Below are positions 8,464-17,479 of a DNA stretch of 19,611 bases, piece by piece; the stretch's first letter is position 1, and the number at the start of each line of letters is the position of its first letter. Both the position numbers and the translations under genes were made by a program. Where the stretch lies: contig QZLH01000604.1 of the NCBI GenBank assembly GCA_003833135.1, positions 9,523-29,133 on the forward strand. Reading direction: 5' to 3'. The DNA comes from Oehlia diaphana (taxonomy: Eukaryota; Glomeromycota; Glomeromycetes; Glomerales; Glomeraceae). The notes beneath the pieces were generated by a model. The model did not search any database. It had not been told where the DNA came from and was given only the letters and a program-made list of their open reading frames with translations.

Positions 8464-9455
8464 TAGAGCTTCGCAACCTAACTGATAGATCAAGTGACCC
8501 GACGGGTTGACCTAAAATATTCAGGTCAGGTCATCAAATTTATGACCTGACACGGGTCAGGTTAGAGCTAGTCAGATATCTGACCCAACCTGTTAACCTG
8601 ACATATATTTGGATCAAATAAATTGAAAACTGCCAAAACTTAAGTTCCTGGCATTTTTATATGTAAAATAAAAAAGAAAATACCAGAAGTAATGATTCTG
8701 GCATTTTTACATGTAAAATTGAAAAACAAACACTGAAACAAATAATTTCAGCATTTTTACATGTAAAAATTAAAAAAAAATGCTGAAACCATCAATTTTG
8801 GCATTTTTACATATAAAATCGAAAAAAATGCTGAAACTATCAGTTTTGGCATTTTTACATGTAAAATCAAAAAGAAAAATGCCAGAATTAATAATTTCAG
8901 CATTTTTATATGTAAAATTGAAAAAAAAATGCTGGAACTAATGATTCTAGAATTTTTACATGTAAAGTCAAAAAAAAATACCAGAACTAATGATTTCAGC
9001 GTTTTTACATGTAAATTCAAAAAGAAAAATGCCAGAACTAATGATTCTAGCGTTTTTATATGTAAAATCAAAAAAAAATGCCAGAACTAATAGTTTTAGC
9101 GTTTTTACATGTAAAATCAAAAAAAAATGCTGAAACAAATAATTTTGGCATTTTTATATATAAAAACAAAAAATAAACATCAGATCATTCAAACCCAACA
9201 TTTTTTTCGATAAAAATTAAAAAAAAATGTTTTTTATTAATTAAAAATGTTGAACCTGATATTTTTTGTATAATTAATGAAAAAAATGTATAAAACTTCA
9301 AGTAATCTGAGTTATCTGAAGTGACCTGAATACTTTCAGATCAAATGGGTCAGGTTGAGTCAGAACGGTTAATCCAACCTGACCTGACCTGAAAAAAAAA
9401 TTTCAGTTTGGGTTAACCAGGTAACCCGACCTAACCTAACCTGTGCGGAGCTCTA
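8464..9455. mobile_element. Non-autonomous hAT-like element (992 bp)
   Basis: The ends are 12-bp inverted repeats, TAGAGCTTCGCA on the left and TAGAGCTCCGCA on the right when read in reverse. They are flanked by an 8-bp duplication (ATTTCAAC/ATTTCAAT). An 8-bp duplication and TAGAG-type ends are characteristic of the hAT superfamily. Both subterminal regions (about 8480-8610 and 9300-9445) are packed with GGTCAGGTT/AACCTGACC motifs in both orientations, as expected for transposase-binding sites. The middle is a minisatellite. No transposase is encoded, so movement would depend on a hAT transposase elsewhere. Confidence 0.75.
8640..9170. repeat. 50-bp palindromic minisatellite inside the hAT-like element
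   Basis: About eleven tandem units have starts near 8651, 8701, 8751, 8801, 8849, 8900, 8950, 8999, 9050, 9099 and 9148, a period of 49-51 bp. Each unit holds GCATTTTTACATGTAAAA, with the perfect palindrome TTTTACATGTAAAA. It is followed by A-rich sequence and AATGCCAGAA or AATGCTGAAA, so TGGCATTTTT and AAAAATGCCA can pair to form a hairpin in most units. Variation is mainly C/T and A/G, including paired changes (GGC with GCC, AGC with GCT). A 104-codon - strand frame across it is only a by-product of the repeat. Confidence 0.85.
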
Positions 9456-9463
9456 ATTTCAAT

Positions 9464-9639
9464 ATTATTTCAATATGAAATAAAGTATTATCATTTCAAT
9501 ATCATATTGATATTAAATTAATATTAAAATGATATCGAATTGATAATTAAAATGAAATTGAAATGACATCTTTAAATTAAAGTTAAATATGTTATTTGAT
9601 GTTATTTTTATTATCATCACTGGTCAAAATATGAAAAAT
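9464..9639. repeat. AT-rich imperfect palindromic flank
   Basis: This stretch repeats ATTTCAATATCAT-like and ATTAATATTAAAATGATAT-like motifs in both orientations. The same motif (TTAATATCATTTCAA) stands to the left of the hAT-like element. The element probably inserted into an older simple or palindromic repeat, which also warns that the 8-bp duplication could be partly chance. Confidence 0.45.
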
Positions 9640-10292
9640 CAGTCACCAATCGGTCATATAACCGATTGGTGACTGGTTGGAAGCTGATTGGTTACCTATT
9701 AGTGACCAATTCTTTCAATCTGTTACCAATCAGTCACAAATCAGGCATAAATTGCCAATTAGTCACCAATCAGTCATATGACCGATTGGTGACTGATTGG
9801 TGACTGATTGGTTGCCGATTTATTTACAATATTTGATTTACGTATTAAAGTTAAAAAATTAGCATTATAGTCTTGTAAAGCAAGTCAAATTATACTTAAT
9901 CTGAGCTTTTGAGTTTGTTTTGATAAATATATTAAATTTATTATTGACAATCAGTCACCAATCAATCACCAATTAGACATAGCCGATTGGTGACTGATTG
10001 GTTACTGATTGGTTTACAATATTTTATTTATGTATTAAAGTTAAAAAATTAGCATTATAGTCTTGTAAAGCAAGTCAAATTATACTTAATCTGAGCTTTT
10101 GAGTTTGTTCTGATAAATATATTAAGTTTATTATTAACAATCAGTCACCAATCGGTCACCAATCTGATATAAGCGATTGGTAAGCGATTGGTTACTGATT
10201 GGTTTGCAATTCAGGATTTTTATTTATTACTTTAATATGTAAAATGAAAGAAAATTGGCTACCAAATGAATAGCTAATTAGTGACCGATTGG
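9640..10292. repeat. ATTGGT/ACCAAT motif cluster with a 190-bp tandem duplication
   Basis: About twenty copies of a short motif (GATTGGTGACT and its complement AGTCACCAATC) occur in both orientations. At 9640-9675 they form a perfect hairpin: 15-bp arms CAGTCACCAATCGGT and ACCGATTGGTGACTG with a CATATA loop. A similar hairpin spans about 9760-9800. Two near-identical 190-bp units follow each other (9824-10013 and 10014-10203); a third begins at 10204 but soon diverges. The layout resembles subterminal repeats of a DNA transposon, but I could not find matching ends or target duplications. Confidence 0.7.
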
Positions 10293-10347
10293 CTTTAAAA
10301 AAACATTCATTTAATAAAGACAAATAGCATTCCGATTTACAAATTTT

Positions 10348-11235
10348 TTATTTTCGGGTTGTATAATTCGTCCAGCAACTTAAAAAAAAAAGAAAAAGAG
10401 AAGCGTTATTAGAACGTTTCTCTTAAAAAAAAATTATGTTATCCCTCCCCTCCTTCACTTACATAATTCCAAAGTCCAGTTCGTAGTTTTCGTCCGGCAA
10501 CCTGAAAAAAAGAGGAAAGAAACGTTTAATAATGTTTCTTAAAGAATTAATAAAAAAACCCATTCTCCAACCCTCTTTTTACCTAAATTCCAAAGTCCAG
10601 TTCGTAGTTTCGTCTGGCAACCTAAAAAAAGAGAAGAAAGAAGTGTTTAGTAACGCTTCTTAAAGAATATAATAAAAAAATCAACTTCCCGACCCTTCTT
10701 TTTTACCTAAATTCCAAAGTCCGGTTCGTATTATTCATCCAGCAACCTAAAAAAAAAAAGAAAAATAGAAGCGTTAGAACGTTTCACTTAAAAAAATTGT
10801 TATCCCTCCCCTCCTTCACTTACATAATTCCAAAGTCCGGTTCGTAGTTTTCGTCCGGCAACCTAAAAAAAAGAGGAAAGAAACATTATATAACGTTTCT
10901 TAAAGAATTAATAAAAAACCTCTGACCTTCTTTTTACCTAAATTCCAAAGTCTGGTTCGTAGTTTTCGTCCGGTAACCTAAAAAAAGAGAAGAAGCGTTT
11001 AGTAACGTTTCTTAAAGAATATAATGAAAAAATACACTTCCCGATCTCCTTTTTTACCTAAATTCTAAAGTCCAGTTCGTATTATTCATCTGGCAACTTA
11101 AAAAAAAGAAAAAGAGAAGCGTTAGTAACGTTTTTCAAAAAAATAAAATATAATCCACCCCTTCCACTTACATAATCCAAAAGTCCAGTCGTAGTTTTTG
11201 TCTGGCAACCTAAAAAAAAGGAAACATTTGATCCA
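10348..11235 (-). repeat. Tandem array of about eight 118-bp micro-exon-like modules
   Basis: The conserved core recurs near 10348, 10471, 10591, 10716, 10833, 10949, 11066 and 11180. Read on the - strand, most modules have a T-rich tract ending AG, then a 38-40-base segment starting GTTGCCGGACGAAAACTACG and ending CTTTGGAATTAT or CTTTGGAATTTAG. GTAAGTGAAGG or GTAAAAAG follows. This is the layout of acceptor, short exon and donor. One frame of the segment reads LPDENYELDFGI or a close variant, without stops in most copies. The spacers hold a GAAACGTT...AACGTTTC hairpin. The modules follow a three-type order, giving a higher-order period of about 350-368 bp. Whether the splice signals are used is unknown. 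Confidence 0.8.
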
Positions 11236-11394
11236 GCCTTCCAGCGGCTTTTTTTTATAATAGATAATCTACAGATTATCAAAATATATGTATGTCATAT
11301 GACTTCGGCGCTGCTATAGGATCAGATCATTTATTTCGTTAATACACAGTAAAATATATATATATATATATATATATATTTTATTTTTTTTTGT
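11236..11394. other. Centre of the inverted module arrangement, with a perfect palindrome and (TA)n
   Basis: Modules to the left read on the - strand and related modules to the right read on the + strand, so this is the axis of a large inverted arrangement. It contains a perfect palindrome at 11263-11280 (GATAATCT, AC, AGATTATC) and an AT microsatellite at about 11352-11383. Nothing coding is seen. Confidence 0.5.
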
Positions 11395-11640
11395 AAGTCC
11401 TATTTTTTATAGAACGCCAGACCCTTGGAGACCAGGACGAACCATCAAACTGTACCTATATAATAAAGGTAATGTGGGAGAAGGGGTTGTATTTTGTAAT
11501 TAAGAAACGTTTTTAACGTTTCTTTCTTTTTTTTTGTAGAACTAGGACGCCGGACTCTTGAGAATGAACCCGGACTTGGAATGTAAGGAATATGGGAAGG
11601 GGGAGTGGTGTTTTATAATTTAAGGTAAAATTATTTATAT
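11395..11640 (+). repeat. Two inverted partner modules of the micro-exon-like family
   Basis: Two module-like units read on the + strand. The first has TTTTTTATAG, a segment containing GAACGCCAGACCCTTGGAGA, then GGTAATGTGGGAGAAGGGG. The second has TTTTTTTTTGTAG, a segment from AACTAGGACGCCGGACTCTT to CCCGGACTTGGAAT, then GTAAGGAATATGGGAAGGG. The spacer between them contains AAGAAACGTTTTTAACGTTT, the same hairpin type as in the left array. Sequence similarity to the reverse complement of the left array is clear (CCGGACTT-GGAAT followed by GTAAG and an AGGGG-rich stretch). Confidence 0.6.
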
Positions 11641-11740
11641 TTCTGAACTTGTATAATATTTAGTTAGATTTTTTCAATAACGGGTTTAATAACATATTTT
11701 AAAATATTTTTTTTTATACAGTTTTTAAAACTCTTTAAAC

Positions 11741-13200
11741 TCCATATGGGAAGGGTTCATATGGGATATCTAATAGAAAATTTTTTTTAAGAGATTTTCT
11801 AAGAGTTTATATGGGAAGGGTCCGTATGGGATATCTGATAGAAAAATTTTCTTTTGATAGACAGATAGAGATTTTTTTTTTTTGAGATTTCTAAAAGTTC
11901 GTATGGAAAGAGTTCATATAGGATATTTTGATAAAGATTTTCTAAGAGTTCGTATAGAAGGGTTCATATGGGATATCTGATAGAAAATTTTTTTTTGAAA
12001 GATTTTCTAAGAGTTCATATGGGAAGGGTATGGGATATTTTTTGATAGAAAATTTTTTTTAAGAGATTTCCTAAGATTCGTATAGGATATTTTTTGAGAT
12101 TTCTAAATTTCGTATGGGAAGAGTTCGTATGGGATATCTGATAGAAAATTTTTTTTTTAAGAGATTTTCTAAGAGTTCATATGGGAAGGGTTCGTATGGG
12201 ATATCTGATAGAAAAATTTTTTTTGATAAATAGATAGAGATTTTTTTTTTTTTTAAGATTTCTAAAAGTTCGTATGGGGAGAGTTCATATGGGATATTTT
12301 GATAAAGATTTTCTAAGAGTTCGTATGGAAGGGTTCGTATGGGATATTTTAATGGAGATTTTTTTTGTGAAATTTTTTAAAAGTTTTGATAGAAAATTTT
12401 TTTTAAGAGATTTTCTAAGATTCGTATAGGATATTTTTGATAAATAGAGATTTTTTTTTGAGATTTCTAAATTTCGTATGGGAAGAGTTTATATAGGATA
12501 TCTGATAGAAAAATTTTTTTTTGATAGGATAGATAGAGATTTTTTTTTTTTTAAGATTTCTAAAAGTTCGTATGGAAAGAGTTCATATGGGATATTTTGA
12601 TAAAGATTTTCTAAGAGTTCATATGGAAAGGGTTCATATGGGATATTTTTTGATAGAAAATTTTTTTTAAGAAATTTCCTAAGATTCGTATGGAATATTT
12701 TTGATAAATAGAGATTTTTTTTTTGAGATTTCTAAATTTCATATGGGAAGAGTTTGTATGGGATATCTGATAGAAAATTTTTTGTTTTAAGAGATTTTCT
12801 AAGAGTTCATATGGGAAGGGTTCGTTTGTATAGAATATCTGAGATTTCCTAAGATTCGTATAGGATATTTTTGATAAACAGAGATTTTTTGATTTGAGAT
12901 TTCTAAGTATTCGTATGGGAAGAATTCGTATGGAATATTTTGATAAAGATTTTCTAAGAGTTCGTATGGGAAGAGTTCGGGATATTTTAATAGAGATTTT
13001 TTTTGTAAAATTTTTTAGGGTTCGTATGGGATATCTTTGATTGATAGAGATTTTTTTTTTGTAAAATTTTTTAGGGTTCGTATGGATGTTTTTGATAGAA
13101 AATTTTTTTTTGAGATTTTCTAAGATTCGTATAGGAAATAGAGATTCTTTTTTTGAAATTTTCTAAGAATTTGTATGAGATATTTTTAATAGAGAATTTT
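11741..13200. repeat. GGTTCGTATGGGATAT satellite array (about 1.45 kb)
   Basis: This is a degenerate tandem array built from short sub-units such as AAGAGTTCATATGGGAAGGG, GTTCGTATGGGATATCTGAT, and AGAAAATTTTTTTTAAGAGA with TTTTCTAAGAG. Sub-units are about 50-75 bp and combine into longer irregular blocks: GATAGA-AGATAGAGATTTTT recurs near 11858, 12226 and 12523. There is no coding potential. It ends just before the retrotransposon begins. Confidence 0.85.
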
Positions 13201-13231
13201 TTAGAATTCATAACATTAAATAAAAAATAAT

Positions 13232-13735
13232 ATGCTTAATAATAGACAAAAAACAACATTAATGGATATTATGAATGAAGTTAAGTTAGTTTCTACCATT
13301 TTACCTCACGATATCACCCCTGATAATATTGCTAAATATTTACATGATCTTATAACAATTAATGATTTATTAATTGTATAATACAAGGCTGATCTAATTC
13401 AATATAAAAATACTCAGATTAAAGATTTCGTGCAAAATAGATGTGATGACTTAATGAACAACAAAAAAAAGATGATCAATTTATTTATGAATCAAGAAAT
13501 TAAATCAATTATAATAGATAGAGTTATAAAAAAAGAAGTTAATGCACATTTCAAAAACATAGCAGGTTCTTTTAATCATGAAAAATTAATTTCTGGAATA
13601 TGAGTGGACCAATATGCGCCAAAAGCAGATATCAATGTTAACATTTATGAAGGACTTATGGACTGTATTACACAAGAGGAGGTGGATTATCATATATCTA
13701 TTCTTCCAAATGGCAAAGCATCAGCCCTTCTAAAA
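13232..13735 (+). pseudogene. Retrotransposon ORF2 linker region preceding RT (decayed)
   Basis: From the ATG at 13232 one frame reads MLNNRQKTTLMDIMNEVK and, past a TAA at 13379, YKNTQIKDFVQNRCDDLM and VNAHFKNIAGSFNHEK. After a TGA at 13601 (probably a former Trp) it continues VDQYAPKADINVNIYEGLMD and ISILPNGKAS. The last part matches the conserved start of LINE RT domains (I..LPNGKASGP.KI). A one-base deletion near 13724, at an expected Gly codon, moves the reading to the next frame. The region corresponds to the segment between endonuclease and RT. Confidence 0.7.
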
Positions 13736-14654
13736 TTTCATATGAAATAATCAAACATAGTAGTACTGAAATGAAATCGTTCATTACAAATTATTTAAAT
13801 AAATATTTAACTTTAAGGAAAATTCCAAAAGAATGGAAACTAGCTGATCTATATCCTATTCCTAAGCCTAAACCTTGGGTTGTAAACTTGTCAATACTCG
13901 TTCAATTGTATTATTAGAAATAATTAGGAAATTATTTGTATCGATATTAAATAGAAGATGTAGTAAGATTTTTAAAGAAAATAATATATTAAAAGGCAAT
14001 CAATTCACTGGATTAGAAGGAAATTCTACATTCAAGCTAATTAGGATAATCAAAGAAATTATATAAGATGCAATTGAAAATAAAAAAGAATTATGGATTC
14101 TAGCTCTTGACATGGCTAAAGCATATAATAGAGTTAATATTCATATGTTAAAAAAAGCAATGGAAAGGTTAAAATTGCCAGATAGTTTTATTTCAATTAT
14201 CTGTGATTTATTCTTAGAACGAAAAAATCAAGTTTTTACTGCAGTAGGAAAAACTAATCCTTATGACGTATTAACAGGAATAGACCAAGGAGAAATTATT
14301 TCACCACTCCTCTGGTGTATCTATTACGATCCTTTACTTTGCCAATTACAACAAGATAACTATGATTATGAACTAACAGCAGAATACAAAAAAGATATAT
14401 ATTCTCATCCAATTAACGAAACAATTATATTTCCTAGAAAAGTATACATAGATGATACTACGTTATTGGCAAAAAATCAAGCTCAATTGGAACTAATATT
14501 AGAAACTGTGAACGAATTTTATATATTGAACGATATTAAAATTAACAAAGAAAAATCTGAATTATTATTAAAAAAAGTAGAAAAAAGTTATAACTATTCA
14601 GATAAGTTATCTATTAAATTTAGACCAGATTATATTAATATCACACCTAAATAA
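13726..14654 (+). pseudogene. Reverse transcriptase domain of the LINE (decayed)
   Basis: RT would copy the element RNA at a nicked target. After PSKISYEIIKHSSTEMKSF and IPKEWKLADLYPIPKPKPW in one frame, a one-base loss near 13880 shifts to the frame reading SIVLLEIIRKLF, NILKGNQFTGLEGNSTFK and IIKEII. A TAA follows at 14064-14066. Next come LALDMAKAYNRV (first catalytic Asp kept; the usual D of KAYD is N), FTAVGKTNPYDVLTGIDQGE with ISPLLWCIYY, and YIDDTTLLAKN at 14445-14477, the catalytic YIDD box. A stop at 14652 is followed in frame by PTESIRILGIWFN, the thumb-side motif. The core active-site Asp pair survives, but stops and shifts abolish function. Confidence 0.88.
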
Positions 14655-16139
14655 CCTACAGAATCAATTAGAATTTTAGGCATTTGGTTCAATATAAATG
14701 ATAATAAGAAATTTGTTCTCCAACAAGTAAAATTAAAGGTTACAAAATTAGTTGATAGCGTCAAATATAAGAGAATCACAGATAAGCAATTGCAATATAT
14801 TTTTAATACTCTTATTATACTTACGATAGAATATCAAGCTCAAGTCACTATTCTTGACGAGCGAGAATGTAATATGATTAATTGATTATGTCACTATTTA
14901 GGAAAACTTTCAGACAAAAATTATTTTTATCAGTGCGTACGCTTACAGCTATAATTGAACATAATTTGATTTATCATATGCAGATAATCAATTACAAGCT
15001 AAGGGTACAAACTTTTTAATTTAACTGAATGATAAAGGATTGCTAGGAAAAATTACAAAACTATGTCTCAAATAACTTCAAAATAAATTTTGGCTTGTAA
15101 ATAATATAGTATTAAATTTTCCCTTTGAAAATAATTTGTATAAAAAATTATTTTATAAAAAAAATTATTCCAATTGGATCTTAGAAAATATCAAATTATT
15201 AAAAAACTATCAAATAGATATTTCAGTAGGAAATATAATCAATACAGCTGAATTTAAGATTACAGGAGGAAATACTCCTATTAGAAATATAATTGGAAAT
15301 ATTAAATTTTTTAAATATATTCACTGACTTAAGCTTGACGGCGTTATGTTCTTAGATCAAGTTACAGGAATATCCAACTCATCATTAATTAATTGGTATT
15401 CTTTAAATAAAAAAATGTTTAGAAAAGACAATTAACTTAATTATTATAAACCCAAGCAATGGTACAAAGATCTTCAAGAATTGGTTACAGTTGATGGTAA
15501 AACACTAAAACCAGAATTTCATAATATTGCAGTTTATCATCTTAAAGGATACAATAAAAATAAATGTGAACTTAATAGAGATAACATTCCTAAAAATCTA
15601 ATTTATATTGGAATTTAGAATAATGCTAAAAACAATATTGAAATAGAAGTATTGATTAAAAAATCTGGAATTGATGATCAACAAAATTTAATTATAGGAC
15701 ATGTTAATATAATTGATAATAACAATATCAGCGTGATATATATCTAAACAAAGAAGTGTTTAGGTTGTAATTTAGATAATATTGAAAAATTACATAGTAA
15801 AGATAGCTACGATTGTAATATTTTAGTAAATGTTAGTGATTGTTTAATCATTGGAATACAGGCTATAAATCTTATCATAAATTAACTATTAAAAATAATG
15901 ATATCAAAATTTTGGATCAAGTAAATTATTTGGATATTAAAGATTTTAACTATAATTATTTTCGATTTTGAAACAATTGGAAAAATTATATGACAATACG
16001 TGATCAATATGCGAATCTTTAGAATTTTTATTTAAATCAAATAACAATCTTATTACTAAATTTATTGATTTCTCAAATGATCGTAATTATTTAATTGAAA
16101 TAAATAATCAATTAAATTTACTAAATAATCGATGCTTCA
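14655..16139 (+). pseudogene. Retrotransposon connection region between RT and RNase H (decayed)
   Basis: Protein-like stretches alternate between frames with many stops. They include VKYKRITDKQLQYIFNTLI, ECNMIN with a stop and LCHYLGKLSDK, the open piece at 15136-15327 (KLFYKKNYSNWILENIKLLK, then ISVGNIINTAEFK), LNYYKPKQWYKDLQELV, and TKKCLGCNLDNIEKLHSKDS, whose Cys spacing hints at a lost zinc knuckle. Many stops sit where CAA, CAG or CGA would restore the frame. No separate gene is present. Confidence 0.65.
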
Positions 16140-16630
16140 AAATTTACACTGATGGATCAGTTCGTGATTTTAGAAAAGAACAATGTGTAATATCCTTTGG
16201 TTTTATAATATTAATGGATAATCAATTATTACATAAATTTCATTCTGAAATTTCCTATTTCCTGTCATCCAACAAAGCAGAACTATTAGCTGTTATTTCA
16301 GTGCTTATAGTATTACCTAATCATAGTGAAATCACTATTTATACTGATTCGAATAATGTTATTACAGAATATTATAATATTATTGATCAAAATAATTTTG
16401 ATATCTCACCAAGAAAATTTTTTAAGATAAGTTCAAATAATATCTTTTGGAATATCCTTTATGAAATAATTGTTATTAAATCTCTTATAATAGATTTTGT
16501 CAAGGTTAAGAGATATAGTGATAATTTTTATAACAATTATATTGATGAATATATTTCTCATACTGATGAAACTTCAGGTTTAGTTTTTCGAGATAATAAT
16601 TTAAATAATTTGGACTATATTCCACGATGA
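16140..16630 (+). pseudogene. RNase H domain of the LINE (decayed)
   Basis: RNase H would remove RNA from the RNA/DNA hybrid during reverse transcription. The frame reads KIYTDGSVRDFRKEQCVISF (catalytic Asp at 16151-16153), SSNKAELLAVISVLIV (catalytic Glu at 16280-16282) and SEITIYTDSNNVITEYYN (catalytic Asp at 16346-16348). VKVKRYSDNFYNNYIDEY stands where the family usually has KGHSxN...AD. The usual Gly-His there has become Arg-Tyr, both reachable by single transitions (GGA to AGA, CAT to TAT). The open stretch ends at TGA 16628-16630, where PRWNNIP is the likely original. The key His is lost and the flanks are broken, so it is not functional. Confidence 0.85.
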
Positions 16631-16860
16631 AATAATATACCCATAGAAATTAATTTATAAAATTTTTTAAAAAAAATAACGATATTACAAAATTGGGAAA
16701 AATTTTTAATTTAAATGATAAATATAGAAAACCTGATGTTAATGTTGATTGGCATTTTACATTTTTCTTACTTAATTGATAATTAGAAGATAAAGTAGAA
16801 TCAACATATCTTACTTCTTTGTTCTCTTCCAATTGAAAAAAGTAGTCATTAAATTTATTA

Positions 16861-17479
16861 ATGAAAGAAATCCCTACAATAGAAAAAAGGAAATATATTG
16901 CTTATGATATATTTGAGAATTGGAAATGTTCTTTTTGTGAATAACATGACGAATCATTTGATTACGTGTGGATTTGTGAGTCACATAAACAAGAAATAGA
17001 TGGAATTATTCGTGAAATAAAAAAATTTTTTGAAAAAACTTGTAATTCTTTATTAATTGAAGCGGATAAAGACCCAATAGTTGATGATGAACTTATAGAT
17101 AAAATGACCTTTTGGGATCAGACGTATAGTGAATTAAAAATCACTTTTATAGATATAATTAAAGGGATAATTTCTTGTAAATTATCAGCATATACGTCAT
17201 TAATATTTAATAATCGAAATTTATAAGAAAAATTTTTAATTTTACTACGGAATTTTGTTTTGAAAAAGCTGGGGCTTTTAAATTGATAGGTGTACGAGAC
17301 AAAAAGCTAAAGAACAAAGATTAAATATTAATCTTAAAAAGGTTAAAGAAAATTATAATGTGAATCAATATATAGATCCTAATAGGAAAATTAACACTAA
17401 TAATCTTTTTAAAGGTTTAGATAGTTTAAGATCGAATATTTATTTTGGAACGAATATGCAGGGTTTTATAGTTTGTTAA
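16861..17479 (+). pseudogene. C-terminal Cys/His zinc-binding tail of the LINE (decayed)
   Basis: After KEIPTIEKRKYIAYDIFENW comes CSFCE, a TAA at 16942-16944, then HDESFDYVWICESHKQE. That is C-x2-C followed by His and Cys, the zinc-binding tail common at the end of LINE ORF2 proteins. The open stretch 16966-17226 continues with FFEKTCNSLLIEADKDPIVD and SELKITFIDIIKGI to TAA. A last piece in a shifted frame, KAKEQRLNINLKKVKENYNV to the TAA at 17477-17479, is probably the original C-terminus. Alone it would look like a small hypothetical gene, but the context shows it is part of the retrotransposon. Confidence 0.7.

Larger units (their letters stand above)
13232..17479 (+). mobile_element. Inactivated, 5'-truncated non-LTR retrotransposon (LINE)
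   Basis: A single decayed ORF2-like polyprotein can be followed for about 4.2 kb. The order is a charged linker (13232-13720), reverse transcriptase (about 13720-14654 and beyond), a long connection region, RNase H (about 16140-16560) and a C-terminal Cys/His tail (16861-17479). RT followed by RNase H and a zinc-binding tail, with no integrase and no LTRs, indicates a LINE with a downstream RNase H. No endonuclease domain is present upstream, where the satellite array starts at once, so the 5' end is probably truncated. Numerous in-frame stops and at least two one-base frameshifts inactivate it. Non-coding sequence to about 17575 (GGAGGTTGTAGTTTGAATGA, then AAGGTGGTGAAATAAAAAAT) is likely its 3' UTR. 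Target duplications were not resolved. Confidence 0.88.

Noticed and set aside
8757..9071. 104-codon open frame on the - strand with repeating Phe/Leu-rich sequence
   Set aside because: It is produced by the 50-bp minisatellite inside the hAT-like element; the period is not a multiple of three and there is no gene context.
11082..11282. 66-codon open frame on the - strand
   Set aside because: It reads through module borders that look like splice sites and covers only two repeat units; better explained by the module array.
10348..13200. CRISPR array
   Set aside because: Repeats are adjacent, degenerate, long and vary together with their spacers; the host is eukaryotic and no cas gene is present.
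16966..17226. Independent small gene
   Set aside because: It directly continues the CSFCE...HDE zinc tail of the retrotransposon after a single stop, so it is part of that relic.
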